Of a stretch of DNA of 64,000 nucleotides, positions 26,953 through 34,919 are shown piece after piece. The notes beneath the pieces are model-generated. The model worked only from the letters and a program-made list of their open reading frames with translations. It was not told the origin of the DNA and ran no database searches. The translations under genes were made by a program, and so were the position numbers. Each line of letters opens with the position of its first letter. The stretch's first letter is position 1. This DNA is from JAFGJQ01 sp964495075 (GTDB lineage: Bacteria; Planctomycetota; Phycisphaerae; UBA1845): assembly GCA_964495075.1 (NCBI GenBank), contig CAZBUJ010000004.1:1-64000 (forward strand). Direction: 5' to 3'.

Positions 26953-27497
26953 GCGCCGAATCGACCTTCAAGCTGATCGTCGATCAGATCTCGATGCTGA
27001 CGATCCCGCTGATCTTCTTCGTGATCATCGGCTACGGGATGGCGAAGCGGGTCAAGGTGTACGAGTCGTTCGTGGAGGGCGGCAAGGAAGGGTTCGACAT
27101 CTTTCTGCAGATCCTGCCGTACATCGTGGCGATCTTCGTGGCGATTGGGATGTTTCGCGTGTCCGGCGCGTTGGATTGGCTTTCGTCGCGGTTGAGCCCG
27201 TTGACGAATCTCGTCGGCATGCCGTCCGAGGTGCTGCCGGTGGCCCTGATGAAACCGCTCTCCGGGTCCGGCTCGCTCGGCCTCGTCTCGGAGATCACGG
27301 CCGCCGATCCGGACTCGTTCAACGCCCGGGTGGCGGGCACGATGTTCGGCAGCACCGACACGACGTTTTACGTGCTGGCCTTGTACTTTGGGTCGGTGGG
27401 GATCAAGCGAATCCGCCACGCCATGGTCGTCGGGCTGTTGGCCGACCTGGCCGGCATCCTCGCCGCGGTGGGCATCTGCCACCTCGTCTTCACGTGA
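26949..27497 (+). CDS. spmB: SpmB-like nucleoside-recognition (gate) membrane protein
   Basis: The 182-residue product matches SpmB in length and in 'FVEGGKEGFDIFLQILPYIVAI', 'ALMKPLSGSGSLG' and 'GTMFGSTDTTFYVLALYFG'. It has about four hydrophobic segments. The ATG overlaps the spmA stop codon, so the two proteins are translationally coupled and probably form one complex in the inner membrane. The biochemical function of the pair is not established in any organism I can name with confidence. Confidence 0.85.
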   Translation: MSAESTFKLIVDQISMLTIPLIFFVIIGYGMAKRVKVYESFVEGGKEGFDIFLQILPYIVAIFVAIGMFRVSGALDWLSSRLSPLTNLVGMPSEVLPVALMKPLSGSGSLGLVSEITAADPDSFNARVAGTMFGSTDTTFYVLALYFGSVGIKRIRHAMVVGLLADLAGILAAVGICHLVFT

Positions 27498-27531
27498 CGG
27501 TCGCCGTGCGGCCTGGAGGATGGCGGGCCGG

Positions 27532-29148
27532 TCACCCGCGATACCCCGGACCGCGGACGGCGCGGCCGGGTTTCGCGCCAGTGTGCTCGCCGTCCGTGAG
27601 CACCGGCACGCCGTTTACGATGACGTGCACGACACCAGTGGCGTACTGGTGCGGCGCTTTGAACGTCGCCCGGTCGGCAATGGTGTCCGGATCGAAGACG
27701 ACGACATCCGCGAAATGCCCCGGCTTCAAGCGGCCGCGCCGATCCAGCCGTAGATTGTCGGCCGGGAAGGATGTCAGCCGGCGAATCGCCTCCTCCAAGG
27801 GAATCAGTTTCTCGTCGCGTACGTACTTGCCCAGCAGCCGGGCGAAGGAACCATAGGCCCGGGGGTGTGTGTCGCGCTTGAGAAAGACGCCTTCGGGGGC
27901 GAGCGAACGGGCGTCGGAGCAGAAGCTGATCCACGGCTGGCGGATCTTCTTGCGGATGTTGTCTTCCGACATGCAGAAGAACGCCGCCCCGACCTCGCTG
28001 TCGTCCTCGATGACGAGTGCCATCGCAGTGTCCTCCGGATCCTCGCCGCGGGCGGCGGCGGCCTCGGCGAGCGTCCGGCCGGTCAGCGTCTTGAGGTCCG
28101 GGTTCTTAAACCCGACCAGCAAGATGTTGTCCGGCGAGCCGGCGGCGAGATAGCCGTTGTCCCATTCCGTGGTGGGGGTGTTCATCTCCCGTTTCACCCG
28201 CTGCCGAACCTGCGGGTCCTTGAGCCGCTCGACCCACGCCTTGTGTCCGCCTTCCCGCACCCACGGCGGCATGGTGGCATCGAGCCCGGTCGAACTCGCG
28301 TGGTAGTTGTACATGTCGGCGGTGATGGCCAGACCCTGGCTCCGGGCCGCTTCGATCCGCTCGAATGCGGCCTCGAGCTTGCCCCAATTGGCCTGCCCGG
28401 ACGCCTTGAGGTGGTAGACTTCAGCCCGGATCCCGGACTGGCGGGCGATGGTGATGAACTCTTCGAGCGCCTCCAGCAACCCGTCCGCCTCGTTGCGGAT
28501 GTGGGAGGCGTACAGGCCGGCGTACCGCGCCGCCACCTCGCACAGGGCGATGAGCTCGGCCGTCTTCGCGTATACGGCCGGCGCGTAGATCAGGGCGGAC
28601 GACACGCCGACGGCCCCTTCCTCCATGGCCCGGCTGACCAACTGCTTCATCGCGTCGAGTTCGCCCGGCGTCGGGTCACGGTTCTCGTACCCGATGACGT
28701 GAATCCGGGCGGTGGCGGCCCCGACGAACGAAGTCACGTTCGGCGACACGCCGCGGGCGACCAGGAAGTCCAGGTACTCGCCGAGCGTCGTCCACTCCAC
28801 GCCGTAGCGGATGTCGCCCTGGGCCTCCACCATCTCCCGCCTCATCGACTCGTTGAGCGGGCCCATCGACCGACCCTCGCCCAGCACCTCCAGCGTCACC
28901 CCTTGGCGGATCTCGCCTTGCGATCGTCCGTCTTCGATCAGGGTTTCGTTGGCCCAGCTCAGCATGTTGATGAAGCCGGGGGCGACGGCCAGTCCGACGG
29001 CATCAATTTCGGTTCGACCGCGGGCGGTTCCCGGGTGCCCGACCGCAGAGATGACGTCGCCGTCGACGGCGACGTCGCCCACGAGCGGGCCCGCCCCCGT
29101 GCCGTCATAGATCGTGCCGTTGCGAATGACGAGATCGTGCTGAGTCAT
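27532..29148 (-). CDS. D-aminoacylase/N-acyl-D-amino-acid amidohydrolase with altered metal site
   Basis: The 538-residue product is an amidohydrolase-superfamily enzyme of the N-acyl-D-amino-acid deacylase group: N-terminal beta-sandwich 'LVIRNGTIYDGTG', TIM barrel with 'YASHIRNEADG', 'EVYHLKASG' and 'SFCSDARSLAPEG', and a C-terminal 'RRGRLKPGHFADVVVFDP'. The usual HxH metal motif after strand one ('PGFIDxHxH') is replaced by 'PGFINMLSWANE', so only the second metal site looks complete. Family members remove acyl groups from D-amino acids or cut D-dipeptides, which would suit D-amino acids from peptidoglycan stems. The ATG at 29148 has AGGAAC upstream. It follows the serine hydrolase gene by 37 bases on the same strand. 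Confidence 0.8.
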   Translation of the reverse strand: MTQHDLVIRNGTIYDGTGAGPLVGDVAVDGDVISAVGHPGTARGRTEIDAVGLAVAPGFINMLSWANETLIEDGRSQGEIRQGVTLEVLGEGRSMGPLNESMRREMVEAQGDIRYGVEWTTLGEYLDFLVARGVSPNVTSFVGAATARIHVIGYENRDPTPGELDAMKQLVSRAMEEGAVGVSSALIYAPAVYAKTAELIALCEVAARYAGLYASHIRNEADGLLEALEEFITIARQSGIRAEVYHLKASGQANWGKLEAAFERIEAARSQGLAITADMYNYHASSTGLDATMPPWVREGGHKAWVERLKDPQVRQRVKREMNTPTTEWDNGYLAAGSPDNILLVGFKNPDLKTLTGRTLAEAAAARGEDPEDTAMALVIEDDSEVGAAFFCMSEDNIRKKIRQPWISFCSDARSLAPEGVFLKRDTHPRAYGSFARLLGKYVRDEKLIPLEEAIRRLTSFPADNLRLDRRGRLKPGHFADVVVFDPDTIADRATFKAPHQYATGVVHVIVNGVPVLTDGEHTGAKPGRAVRGPGYRG

Positions 29149-29185
29149 GTTCAGTTCCTGTCGCCGGTGGCGCGGTCGAGTGGGT

Positions 29186-30250
29186 TCAGTCGGCGGATGG
29201 CGAAGCATCGGCCGGCGCGGTAGTCGGCGGCGGGCACTGTCGGTGGTGCACCCATTCCGCGATGCGACGTGCCATCTCCTTGACCGTATCCGATTGGCCG
29301 GACTCTGCGGCGATGCACAGGATGAACCGGACGCCGGTGTCCGGATCATCGATGTAGGCCAAATCGAGTGTGTACGTGCTGATCATGCCGCCCTTGTGGT
29401 AGAAGTGGGCGTGGGGAAACACGGTCTCGGCCGCCTCGGTCCAGGCATACGGGCCGGCCGACCGGTTCTCCAGACCCACGAGCCCGTCGCCGCCGCTCCG
29501 CACGAACCGCAGTTGCTCATCGGTCAGCCGGTACCGCTGGTCGGCTGGGATGTGTTCATGGAACATGATCCGTCGCAGGCACTCCGCCATCTCGCGAGTG
29601 GAGGTGCAGTTGCCCGTGGTCTTGTCGATGATCGTCGCCCCGCGCTGCTCGGCGTAGGAGACGCCCGACCACGTGTGTTCCACGGTGACGGTCTTGCCGT
29701 TGGGATCGAAGACGGTAATCCGTTGCGGCTCCGGCCGCTCGTAGTCGTAGGGCCGGCCGATCACGTAGTCCCGCATCAGGGCCGAGTGCGGAAACCCTCG
29801 CTCCGGGACCAGGAATCTCGTGTTGATGCGGTCGATACCCACCATCCGCAGGAGCAGGGTGTAGTTTTCATTGGACGAGCGGCGGAACACTTCGTGGATC
29901 ATCTCCCGGACGGTTCGGGCCGCGTCGAGCACCCACCGGCCCTCGGTCTTGCGCTCGAAGATCACCACGCTGTCCAGGTCCATCTTCAGCTCGTTGAGGT
30001 ACTCGAGGGCGGCGATCACGGTGTACACCTTGATCGTGCTGGCCGGCCAGAAGTCGACGGCGTCGGCGCTGTCGCGGTAGTGATGCCATTCGAAGGCGGG
30101 TCGCGTCTCCGGACCCGTTACGATCACGACCGACGCCCACTTCTTGATGTCCGGCGAAACGTCGGCCAGCAGTTCGTCCAGCGAGGCGGGCGCGGGCGGT
30201 GCCGCCGCCACGGATGAATACGTGAACAAGAGTCGGGCCAGCCAATGCAC
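29186..30250 (-). CDS. Class A beta-lactamase-like serine hydrolase, exported
   Basis: The 354-residue product begins at GTG 30250, preceded by GGGGAGGAGG at good spacing, and has a short cleavable signal ending near 'SVAAAPPA'. Active-site motifs are S71-T-I-K74 in 'WPASTIKVY', S125-S-N127 in 'FRRSSNENY', and K286-G-G288 in 'YHKGGMIS'. The 'TTGNCTSTREMAECL' segment matches the class A helix after the omega loop, but a clear deacylating Glu-x-x-x-Asn is not visible. Without it a DD-peptidase is as likely as a beta-lactamase. The gene is the first of a two-gene unit with the D-aminoacylase, which argues for peptidoglycan stem-peptide metabolism rather than antibiotic resistance. Confidence 0.8.
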   Translation of the reverse strand: MHWLARLLFTYSSVAAAPPAPASLDELLADVSPDIKKWASVVIVTGPETRPAFEWHHYRDSADAVDFWPASTIKVYTVIAALEYLNELKMDLDSVVIFERKTEGRWVLDAARTVREMIHEVFRRSSNENYTLLLRMVGIDRINTRFLVPERGFPHSALMRDYVIGRPYDYERPEPQRITVFDPNGKTVTVEHTWSGVSYAEQRGATIIDKTTGNCTSTREMAECLRRIMFHEHIPADQRYRLTDEQLRFVRSGGDGLVGLENRSAGPYAWTEAAETVFPHAHFYHKGGMISTYTLDLAYIDDPDTGVRFILCIAAESGQSDTVKEMARRIAEWVHHRQCPPPTTAPADASPSAD

Positions 30251-30479
30251 GGCGCATTCCTCCTCCCCGATCGCCGATGGTCAGCGAGCGCCGCCGCGCC
30301 GAGCGATGGGCGGCGAGGCCGCGCATTACGCGTGCAGGATACACGGTGCCGTTCGGACGTCAAAGCCGCTCGGGGTACCGATCGATCCGGAAATCCGCTA
30401 TTCTGTCCGCCCGGTCGCGATGCGTGGCCGGTGGGTTGAGTGGCGAGTTCAATCTCAGGGCAGGAAGGAACTCCGTCGG

Positions 30480-31340
30480 ATGATCACGGTGCGAGTCTAC
30501 CAGTGGGTGAGAGTGATGGCGATCGTCGCTCTGATCGGCCCCGGTGCGTGTGCGCCGAAGGCCACGTCGCCGGCCGAGCGGGGTGCTGTGGTTCGACGGT
30601 ACCCCGTTGACAGCCGGAACTTTTCGCCCGTGGACCGCTGGCTGGCCGACGCGCCGGTGGTGACGTATTCGGACACCATGCCGCTCAACCCGTACGTGCT
30701 GCATGTGATCAAGGCGTACCCCACCGACGGCTCCTATCCCTACCACTGCGACTTCAGGACGAAGGAGTACGACATTTACAACGGGGTCACGCAGGACATG
30801 TGGTACCAGGGGCGCGTGGTGGCCAAGGCCTACCCGGACGGGTCGCGGTGCAGTTACTGCTGCGGTTTTACGTTCGAGGTTTTCATCCGGGCGATGAAGC
30901 TGCGTAACGAGCAGGCCGGTCTGCCCATCGACGACTTCAACGGCATGGACTTCTACGATTTGTTCAATCTGCTTCAGGTCTGGTACATCGAGGGGCAGGG
31001 CGACAGTCCGCAGCGGGGGATTGTCGCGTATGGCTTGGGCGAGGCGATCACCGATTTGGAGCAGGCCCAGCCGGGCGACTTCTGCGACTTTTCACGCAAC
31101 AACCGTACGGGTCATTCGGTGATCTTCCTCGGCTGGGAGCGGGACGACACCGACAAGATCATCGGGATGCGGTATTTCTCATCCAATTCCGGTGGCGTCG
31201 GTGCGTTGACGGAGTATTTCGCCGACTGCGGCGGGAAGGTTCTGCCGAACACGGTGCGGCTGGCGCGGGTCGGCAGGATCGGCGGCTATAAGCCGTTCGA
31301 TCGGACGAAGATCCCGCGCCGCAAAGCATACGGGCCGTAA
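30480..31340 (+). CDS. Exported cysteine-peptidase-like protein (CCG...GHS domain)
   Basis: The 286-residue product starts at ATG 30480 with AGGAA upstream and has a hydrophobic signal ending 'GPGAC', possibly a non-canonical lipobox. The mature part holds 'RCSYCCGFTFEVF' (Cys127, Cys128), 'AQPGDFCDFSRN' and 'GHSVIFLGW' (His212). The same order and spacing occur in the C-terminal domain of the phosphodiester glycosidase at 14129-15817, where they read FCCGATLELF, 'LQRGDFAMFW' and 'GHSVVFWGR'. This suggests an NlpC/P60- or CHAP-like thiol hydrolase with Cys-His catalysis, probably cutting wall peptides. No named family is recognised. It is divergent from the serine hydrolase gene and convergent with the second giant amidase. 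Confidence 0.65.
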   Translation: MITVRVYQWVRVMAIVALIGPGACAPKATSPAERGAVVRRYPVDSRNFSPVDRWLADAPVVTYSDTMPLNPYVLHVIKAYPTDGSYPYHCDFRTKEYDIYNGVTQDMWYQGRVVAKAYPDGSRCSYCCGFTFEVFIRAMKLRNEQAGLPIDDFNGMDFYDLFNLLQVWYIEGQGDSPQRGIVAYGLGEAITDLEQAQPGDFCDFSRNNRTGHSVIFLGWERDDTDKIIGMRYFSSNSGGVGALTEYFADCGGKVLPNTVRLARVGRIGGYKPFDRTKIPRRKAYGP

Positions 31341-31369
31341 GCGGCCGGGCATCGCCGGCGCATCAGAAG

Positions 31370-31398
31370 GGGCGCCCCAGCGGCCGGCCGGGGCGCCC
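31370..31398. terminator. GC-rich hairpin between convergent genes
   Basis: GGGCGCCCC (31370-31378) and GGGGCGCCC (31390-31398) form a perfect 9-base stem with an 11-base loop. It sits between two convergent genes, 30 bases from each stop codon, and could end transcription in both directions. No T tract is present. Confidence 0.45.
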
Positions 31399-31428
31399 GA
31401 GCCGATGTCGTGTGATCGGTGGGGTCTA

Positions 31429-34400
31429 TCAGGGCCTCCCGAAGTTCTTCTGGCACACGCTCAAGTCCGCCAGGTCGATCCGCAGGTCATCGTTGAAATC
31501 GAAGTCCGTGCAGAAGTGCCCGGGCGGGAAGCTGTACTCCGGTCCGACGAAGCAGAAGTCCATCTCCACGTAGTCATCGAGATCCACGTCGCCGTCATGA
31601 TCGTTGTCACAATCGAGCGGGCCGATCTGGTACTCGAGGTACAGGATGACCCGCTCCAAGACCGCCGCCCGGTCGTCGGCCGAACTGATCGTCTCGAACG
31701 GGAAGCCGAACGTCACGACGCGGTAGATGCCGTTGTTGTCGAATTCGACGGCCGCGCCGCCGCCGGTTCCACCTACGTAGGACAGTGACTCGAATCCGTC
31801 GGGGCGGGCGCTGATCTGGTCGGGCGACTCCACGTTGTAACGGGCCCCGTTGGCGGGATCGAAGTCGAACGACGCAATGGGGGCGAAGATGCCGCCCGGC
31901 ACGCCGGTTACTTCATACGTCCCGGCGTCATTCGCGACGTAGTTGGCCCGCAGCGAGATCTCGTAGAACGAACGGCCTTCTTCCTGGTTGTCCAGGTACC
32001 AGGCCAGCTCCGCCCCCGAGAGGAACAGGTTTCCGCCCTGATCCAGGTATGCGTTGATGCGAGTCTGTTCGGCCGGCGTGATGGTCGGGTCGGCCACGTC
32101 GCTGTCCCAGTTCAGCTTCGTGCCTTGCTCGCCGCTGACCCAGATCGCGATGTCGTAGTCGGAGAGGGCGACGTCGTCGTCCACGACGGCTCTGCTGTCG
32201 CACGAAGCGAAGCTCCGGTCGATCGCGGCGAGGGCCTCGGCGTACTGGATCACGTAATCGTACGCGTTGTTGTCGCGCCACTTGGGACGATCCATCTCGT
32301 CGCCCGCGTAGGCGGCCGGCTGCGTGAGGATCTGCCGCGGGTCCTGCTGACGCCGCATCTGATCGAAGTCGTTGACGATCATGATCCGTGCATTGCCCTC
32401 GGTTGGGCGGCGGACGGCGAGCACCGCCGACGGCATCGATTCGCCACCGGCGTTGGTGGCGGCGATACGGAAGTATCGAATCTCGCCGACGGGGATGTCG
32501 GAGATGGTGTGCGTCTGCACGTCGCCCAGGACGATGGGATCGCCGAACCCGTACCCGTTCGTCGACTGGTAAATGACGTAGCCGGTCGCCGGGTCGCCCC
32601 GGGCCTCATCACTGAGCGGTGGCGCCCACGTGAGGACGATGTCGCCGCCGCCCGCGTCCGCGACGGCTACGTTGCGCGGCGTGTCCGGCGCGAAGGCCAG
32701 CGGCACCTGGCTGTCGGGCAGCGAGTTCAGGAACTTGATGATGCCGTGGACGCAGGCCCGGGCAGCCACCGATCGAAACCGCGGGTCTCGCAGCAACTGG
32801 GCGTCCCGTTCGTTGTCGTGGAATGCGATCTCGATGATGGTGGCGTCGAACTCGTCCCCGTTGGCCGGCGTGCAGATGGCGCCGTATTCACCAGTGAGGG
32901 TCGGGCTGGCCCGATCGAACCACTCGTGCTCGAAGTCGGTGTCGAGGATCCCCATGTCCAAGTCGAATTCGTCCGACAGCGTTGTGGCGTATTCCTGCTG
33001 ATAAAGCGTTTCGCCGAGGCTGGTGATGAGGCAGATCTGACCGCGGGCGCTGCCGGCAAAGGCGTTGGTGTGGAACTCGAGGTGGATCCGCTTCCAGCGG
33101 TCGATCGTCACGTCCGGGTCGCCCAACCCATCGAGCGGTACCACGTTCATCTCGGCCGCCCACTTGGCGCCGGTGCGGACGTTGTCGCTCCCGTCGTCGG
33201 CGTCCTCGATGTCCCAAATCCACGAATCGAACCCGACGCCGTTGTTGCCCAGCTCGCTCTGTGCCCAGTAGCGTTGCGCTTCTTCGTCACGGGGATAGCC
33301 GCTGATGACGCCCGGGCCCGGCCGGACAATGTCGCCCTCGCCACCGCCCCAGCGGATCGCATCGGCGATGATGGCTCCCTCTTCTGGCGACTCGTTGGTG
33401 ATCTCGACGTAGTTGTCGCCGCCGGCCTCCAAGTAGTAGTTGCCCAGCCAGATCCAGCCGTTGCCCGTCTCGCGATGGTCGATGGTGATTTCGTTGATGC
33501 CGCCGCTGTGGGCCACGCGGTAGGTTTGCCGCGTCCGGTTCTGGCCGGCGATGGCAAAGCAGTAGACCGGATAGAAGTCGGTCACCGTGATGGTGGGCGT
33601 GTAGCGGGCGGTCGCGGTCTCGGTCGTGCTGGCTGACGACCACTTGTATGGCTCACCCGACATGGTGACGCCGTTCTCGTAATACTTGGAGCTGCTGCCA
33701 CCGCTCCATGTGCCTTCGAAGGTCACGCCCGGGTCATCCTGGTCCAGTACGATCTCGATGCTCTGCCAGCCGACGGGGCGGAAGGGCACCACGGTGGCTC
33801 CGGCGTTGAACGCGTAGTGCACGAAGTAGTTGAGCTGATCGATGTTGCCGTAGTCCTCCGCCATCTCCCACAGAACGGGGCGCTGGAGATACCAGTCGCC
33901 ATCCGGCGCGGCGGTCCAGCCGTGACCGGCCGATGCGTAGACCACGACGCCCGAGAGGGCGCCGGTGGGCTGACGGGAGGCCTGCACGGTGGGACCGCCG
34001 ATCCCCGAGGTCACCGCTTTCACGGGTGCGTCGCCGGCGTGATCGAACGGCCGGGGACGTTCGGCGGGCTCGGACCCGGCGGATGGCGCCGGCCGGCTGC
34101 GGTCGATTCCGAATCGTTCGAGCGATCCATAGGACGCCTCGCCGACTTGCCGAACGCGGAGCTTCACACCACCGTATGCCGGGTCATTGGCATACGGAGC
34201 CTGAAACGTGCGTGAAAGGCGCTCCATGTCCAGCGAGGACAACCGCCATGCCGGATCGGTCGCCTCGACCGTCAAATAGACATGGACGACATTGCCGTGC
34301 CACTCCAGGCGATCAAGCCGGGTATTGGCGGGCAATAGCGGCTGGCCAGCGTCGGTCTGCATCGCCATGGCCTGCTGAACACGGGTTTCCAGGCCGCCGG

Positions 34401-34503
34401 ACGACTCCAGTCCCGCCGCTCCCGCGACGGGGGCGTAAAGGGTGACCAGCAGCGCGCAAACGAACCAGCCGACCACCACTCGCTTACTTCGTGTGTGGAA
34501 CAT
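31429..34503 (-). CDS. Second giant secreted amidase with dockerin-like tail
   Basis: The 1024-residue product starts at ATG 34503 and has a signal peptide cut after 'VAGAA' (about residue 29). It shares the plan of the 9645-13145 protein: a GerMN-like domain (about 35-130); an Amidase_3 domain with 'SAGHGWT', 'HTNAFAG' and 'IIEIAFHDNE', interrupted by a golvesin-like unit ending 'ADAIRWGGG'; a fibronectin-III-like domain; and a ThuA/GATase-like region with 'GGNLFLSGAELAW'. It lacks the second golvesin-like unit. The tail has two Asp-rich calcium-loop-like repeats, 'DNDHDGDVDLDDY' and 'DFNDDLRIDLADL'. It likely cuts MurNAc-L-Ala outside the cell. A longer insert between the amidase halves than in its paralogue is visible. 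Confidence 0.82.
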   Translation of the reverse strand: MFHTRSKRVVVGWFVCALLVTLYAPVAGAAGLESSGGLETRVQQAMAMQTDAGQPLLPANTRLDRLEWHGNVVHVYLTVEATDPAWRLSSLDMERLSRTFQAPYANDPAYGGVKLRVRQVGEASYGSLERFGIDRSRPAPSAGSEPAERPRPFDHAGDAPVKAVTSGIGGPTVQASRQPTGALSGVVVYASAGHGWTAAPDGDWYLQRPVLWEMAEDYGNIDQLNYFVHYAFNAGATVVPFRPVGWQSIEIVLDQDDPGVTFEGTWSGGSSSKYYENGVTMSGEPYKWSSASTTETATARYTPTITVTDFYPVYCFAIAGQNRTRQTYRVAHSGGINEITIDHRETGNGWIWLGNYYLEAGGDNYVEITNESPEEGAIIADAIRWGGGEGDIVRPGPGVISGYPRDEEAQRYWAQSELGNNGVGFDSWIWDIEDADDGSDNVRTGAKWAAEMNVVPLDGLGDPDVTIDRWKRIHLEFHTNAFAGSARGQICLITSLGETLYQQEYATTLSDEFDLDMGILDTDFEHEWFDRASPTLTGEYGAICTPANGDEFDATIIEIAFHDNERDAQLLRDPRFRSVAARACVHGIIKFLNSLPDSQVPLAFAPDTPRNVAVADAGGGDIVLTWAPPLSDEARGDPATGYVIYQSTNGYGFGDPIVLGDVQTHTISDIPVGEIRYFRIAATNAGGESMPSAVLAVRRPTEGNARIMIVNDFDQMRRQQDPRQILTQPAAYAGDEMDRPKWRDNNAYDYVIQYAEALAAIDRSFASCDSRAVVDDDVALSDYDIAIWVSGEQGTKLNWDSDVADPTITPAEQTRINAYLDQGGNLFLSGAELAWYLDNQEEGRSFYEISLRANYVANDAGTYEVTGVPGGIFAPIASFDFDPANGARYNVESPDQISARPDGFESLSYVGGTGGGAAVEFDNNGIYRVVTFGFPFETISSADDRAAVLERVILYLEYQIGPLDCDNDHDGDVDLDDYVEMDFCFVGPEYSFPPGHFCTDFDFNDDLRIDLADLSVCQKNFGRP

Positions 34504-34919
34504 GCAACTCAACCCCCAAGCAGGATTCGTGTTTGGACTTCGGTCGCTCAATCCCAGCGATCGGGCCGTACGGTTCACGGCCAACGCGACGCGATGGAGA
34601 TACGTCTACATTTTTAGTGTATCGCAAGGGTGGGGCGCGCTTCAAGGTGTCAGTGCCCGATGGCGCCGTAACGGCGATTATTCTGGGACCTTGAAGGGCA
34701 GTGAGGAGTGGTCGGTCGGGGCATGCTCGATCGCGTGGCGCTGTAATTGCTGTGGTCGTTACGCGTTATGTGTCCTCGCGAAGAAGGGGTCAGGAACGTA
34801 CCGGGTGTCGGCTTCTGGCGGGGTTGTCCCGGGCTTCGTGTGGTCACGGCCCGCACACGGACGATCAGCGTATGCCGGATGGCGGAGCACGGCCCGCCGT
34901 TGTCGCGCGAGCTTGTCGG
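34504..34919. other. 416-base intergenic region
   Basis: Lies between the start of the second giant amidase and the stop of the GHL10-like gene. No coding region is supported. It contains a minus-strand promoter candidate (34616-34645); nothing else is recognised. Confidence 0.55.
34616..34645 (-). promoter_or_regulatory. Sigma70-like promoter for second giant amidase
   Basis: On the minus strand TTGAAG, an 18-base spacer and TACACT, followed by AAAAAT. The predicted leader is about 105 bases. The -10 hexamer and the spacing are the same as in the PEP-CTERM gene promoter candidate. Confidence 0.4.

Noticed and set aside
25954..27497. SpmA-SpmB as evidence for sporulation
   Set aside because: No other sporulation gene is present and these families are widespread in non-sporulating bacteria.
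29186..30250. Beta-lactamase-like gene as an antibiotic-resistance gene
   Set aside because: The deacylating Glu is not clear and the neighbours are cell-wall recycling genes, so a peptidase role is as likely.
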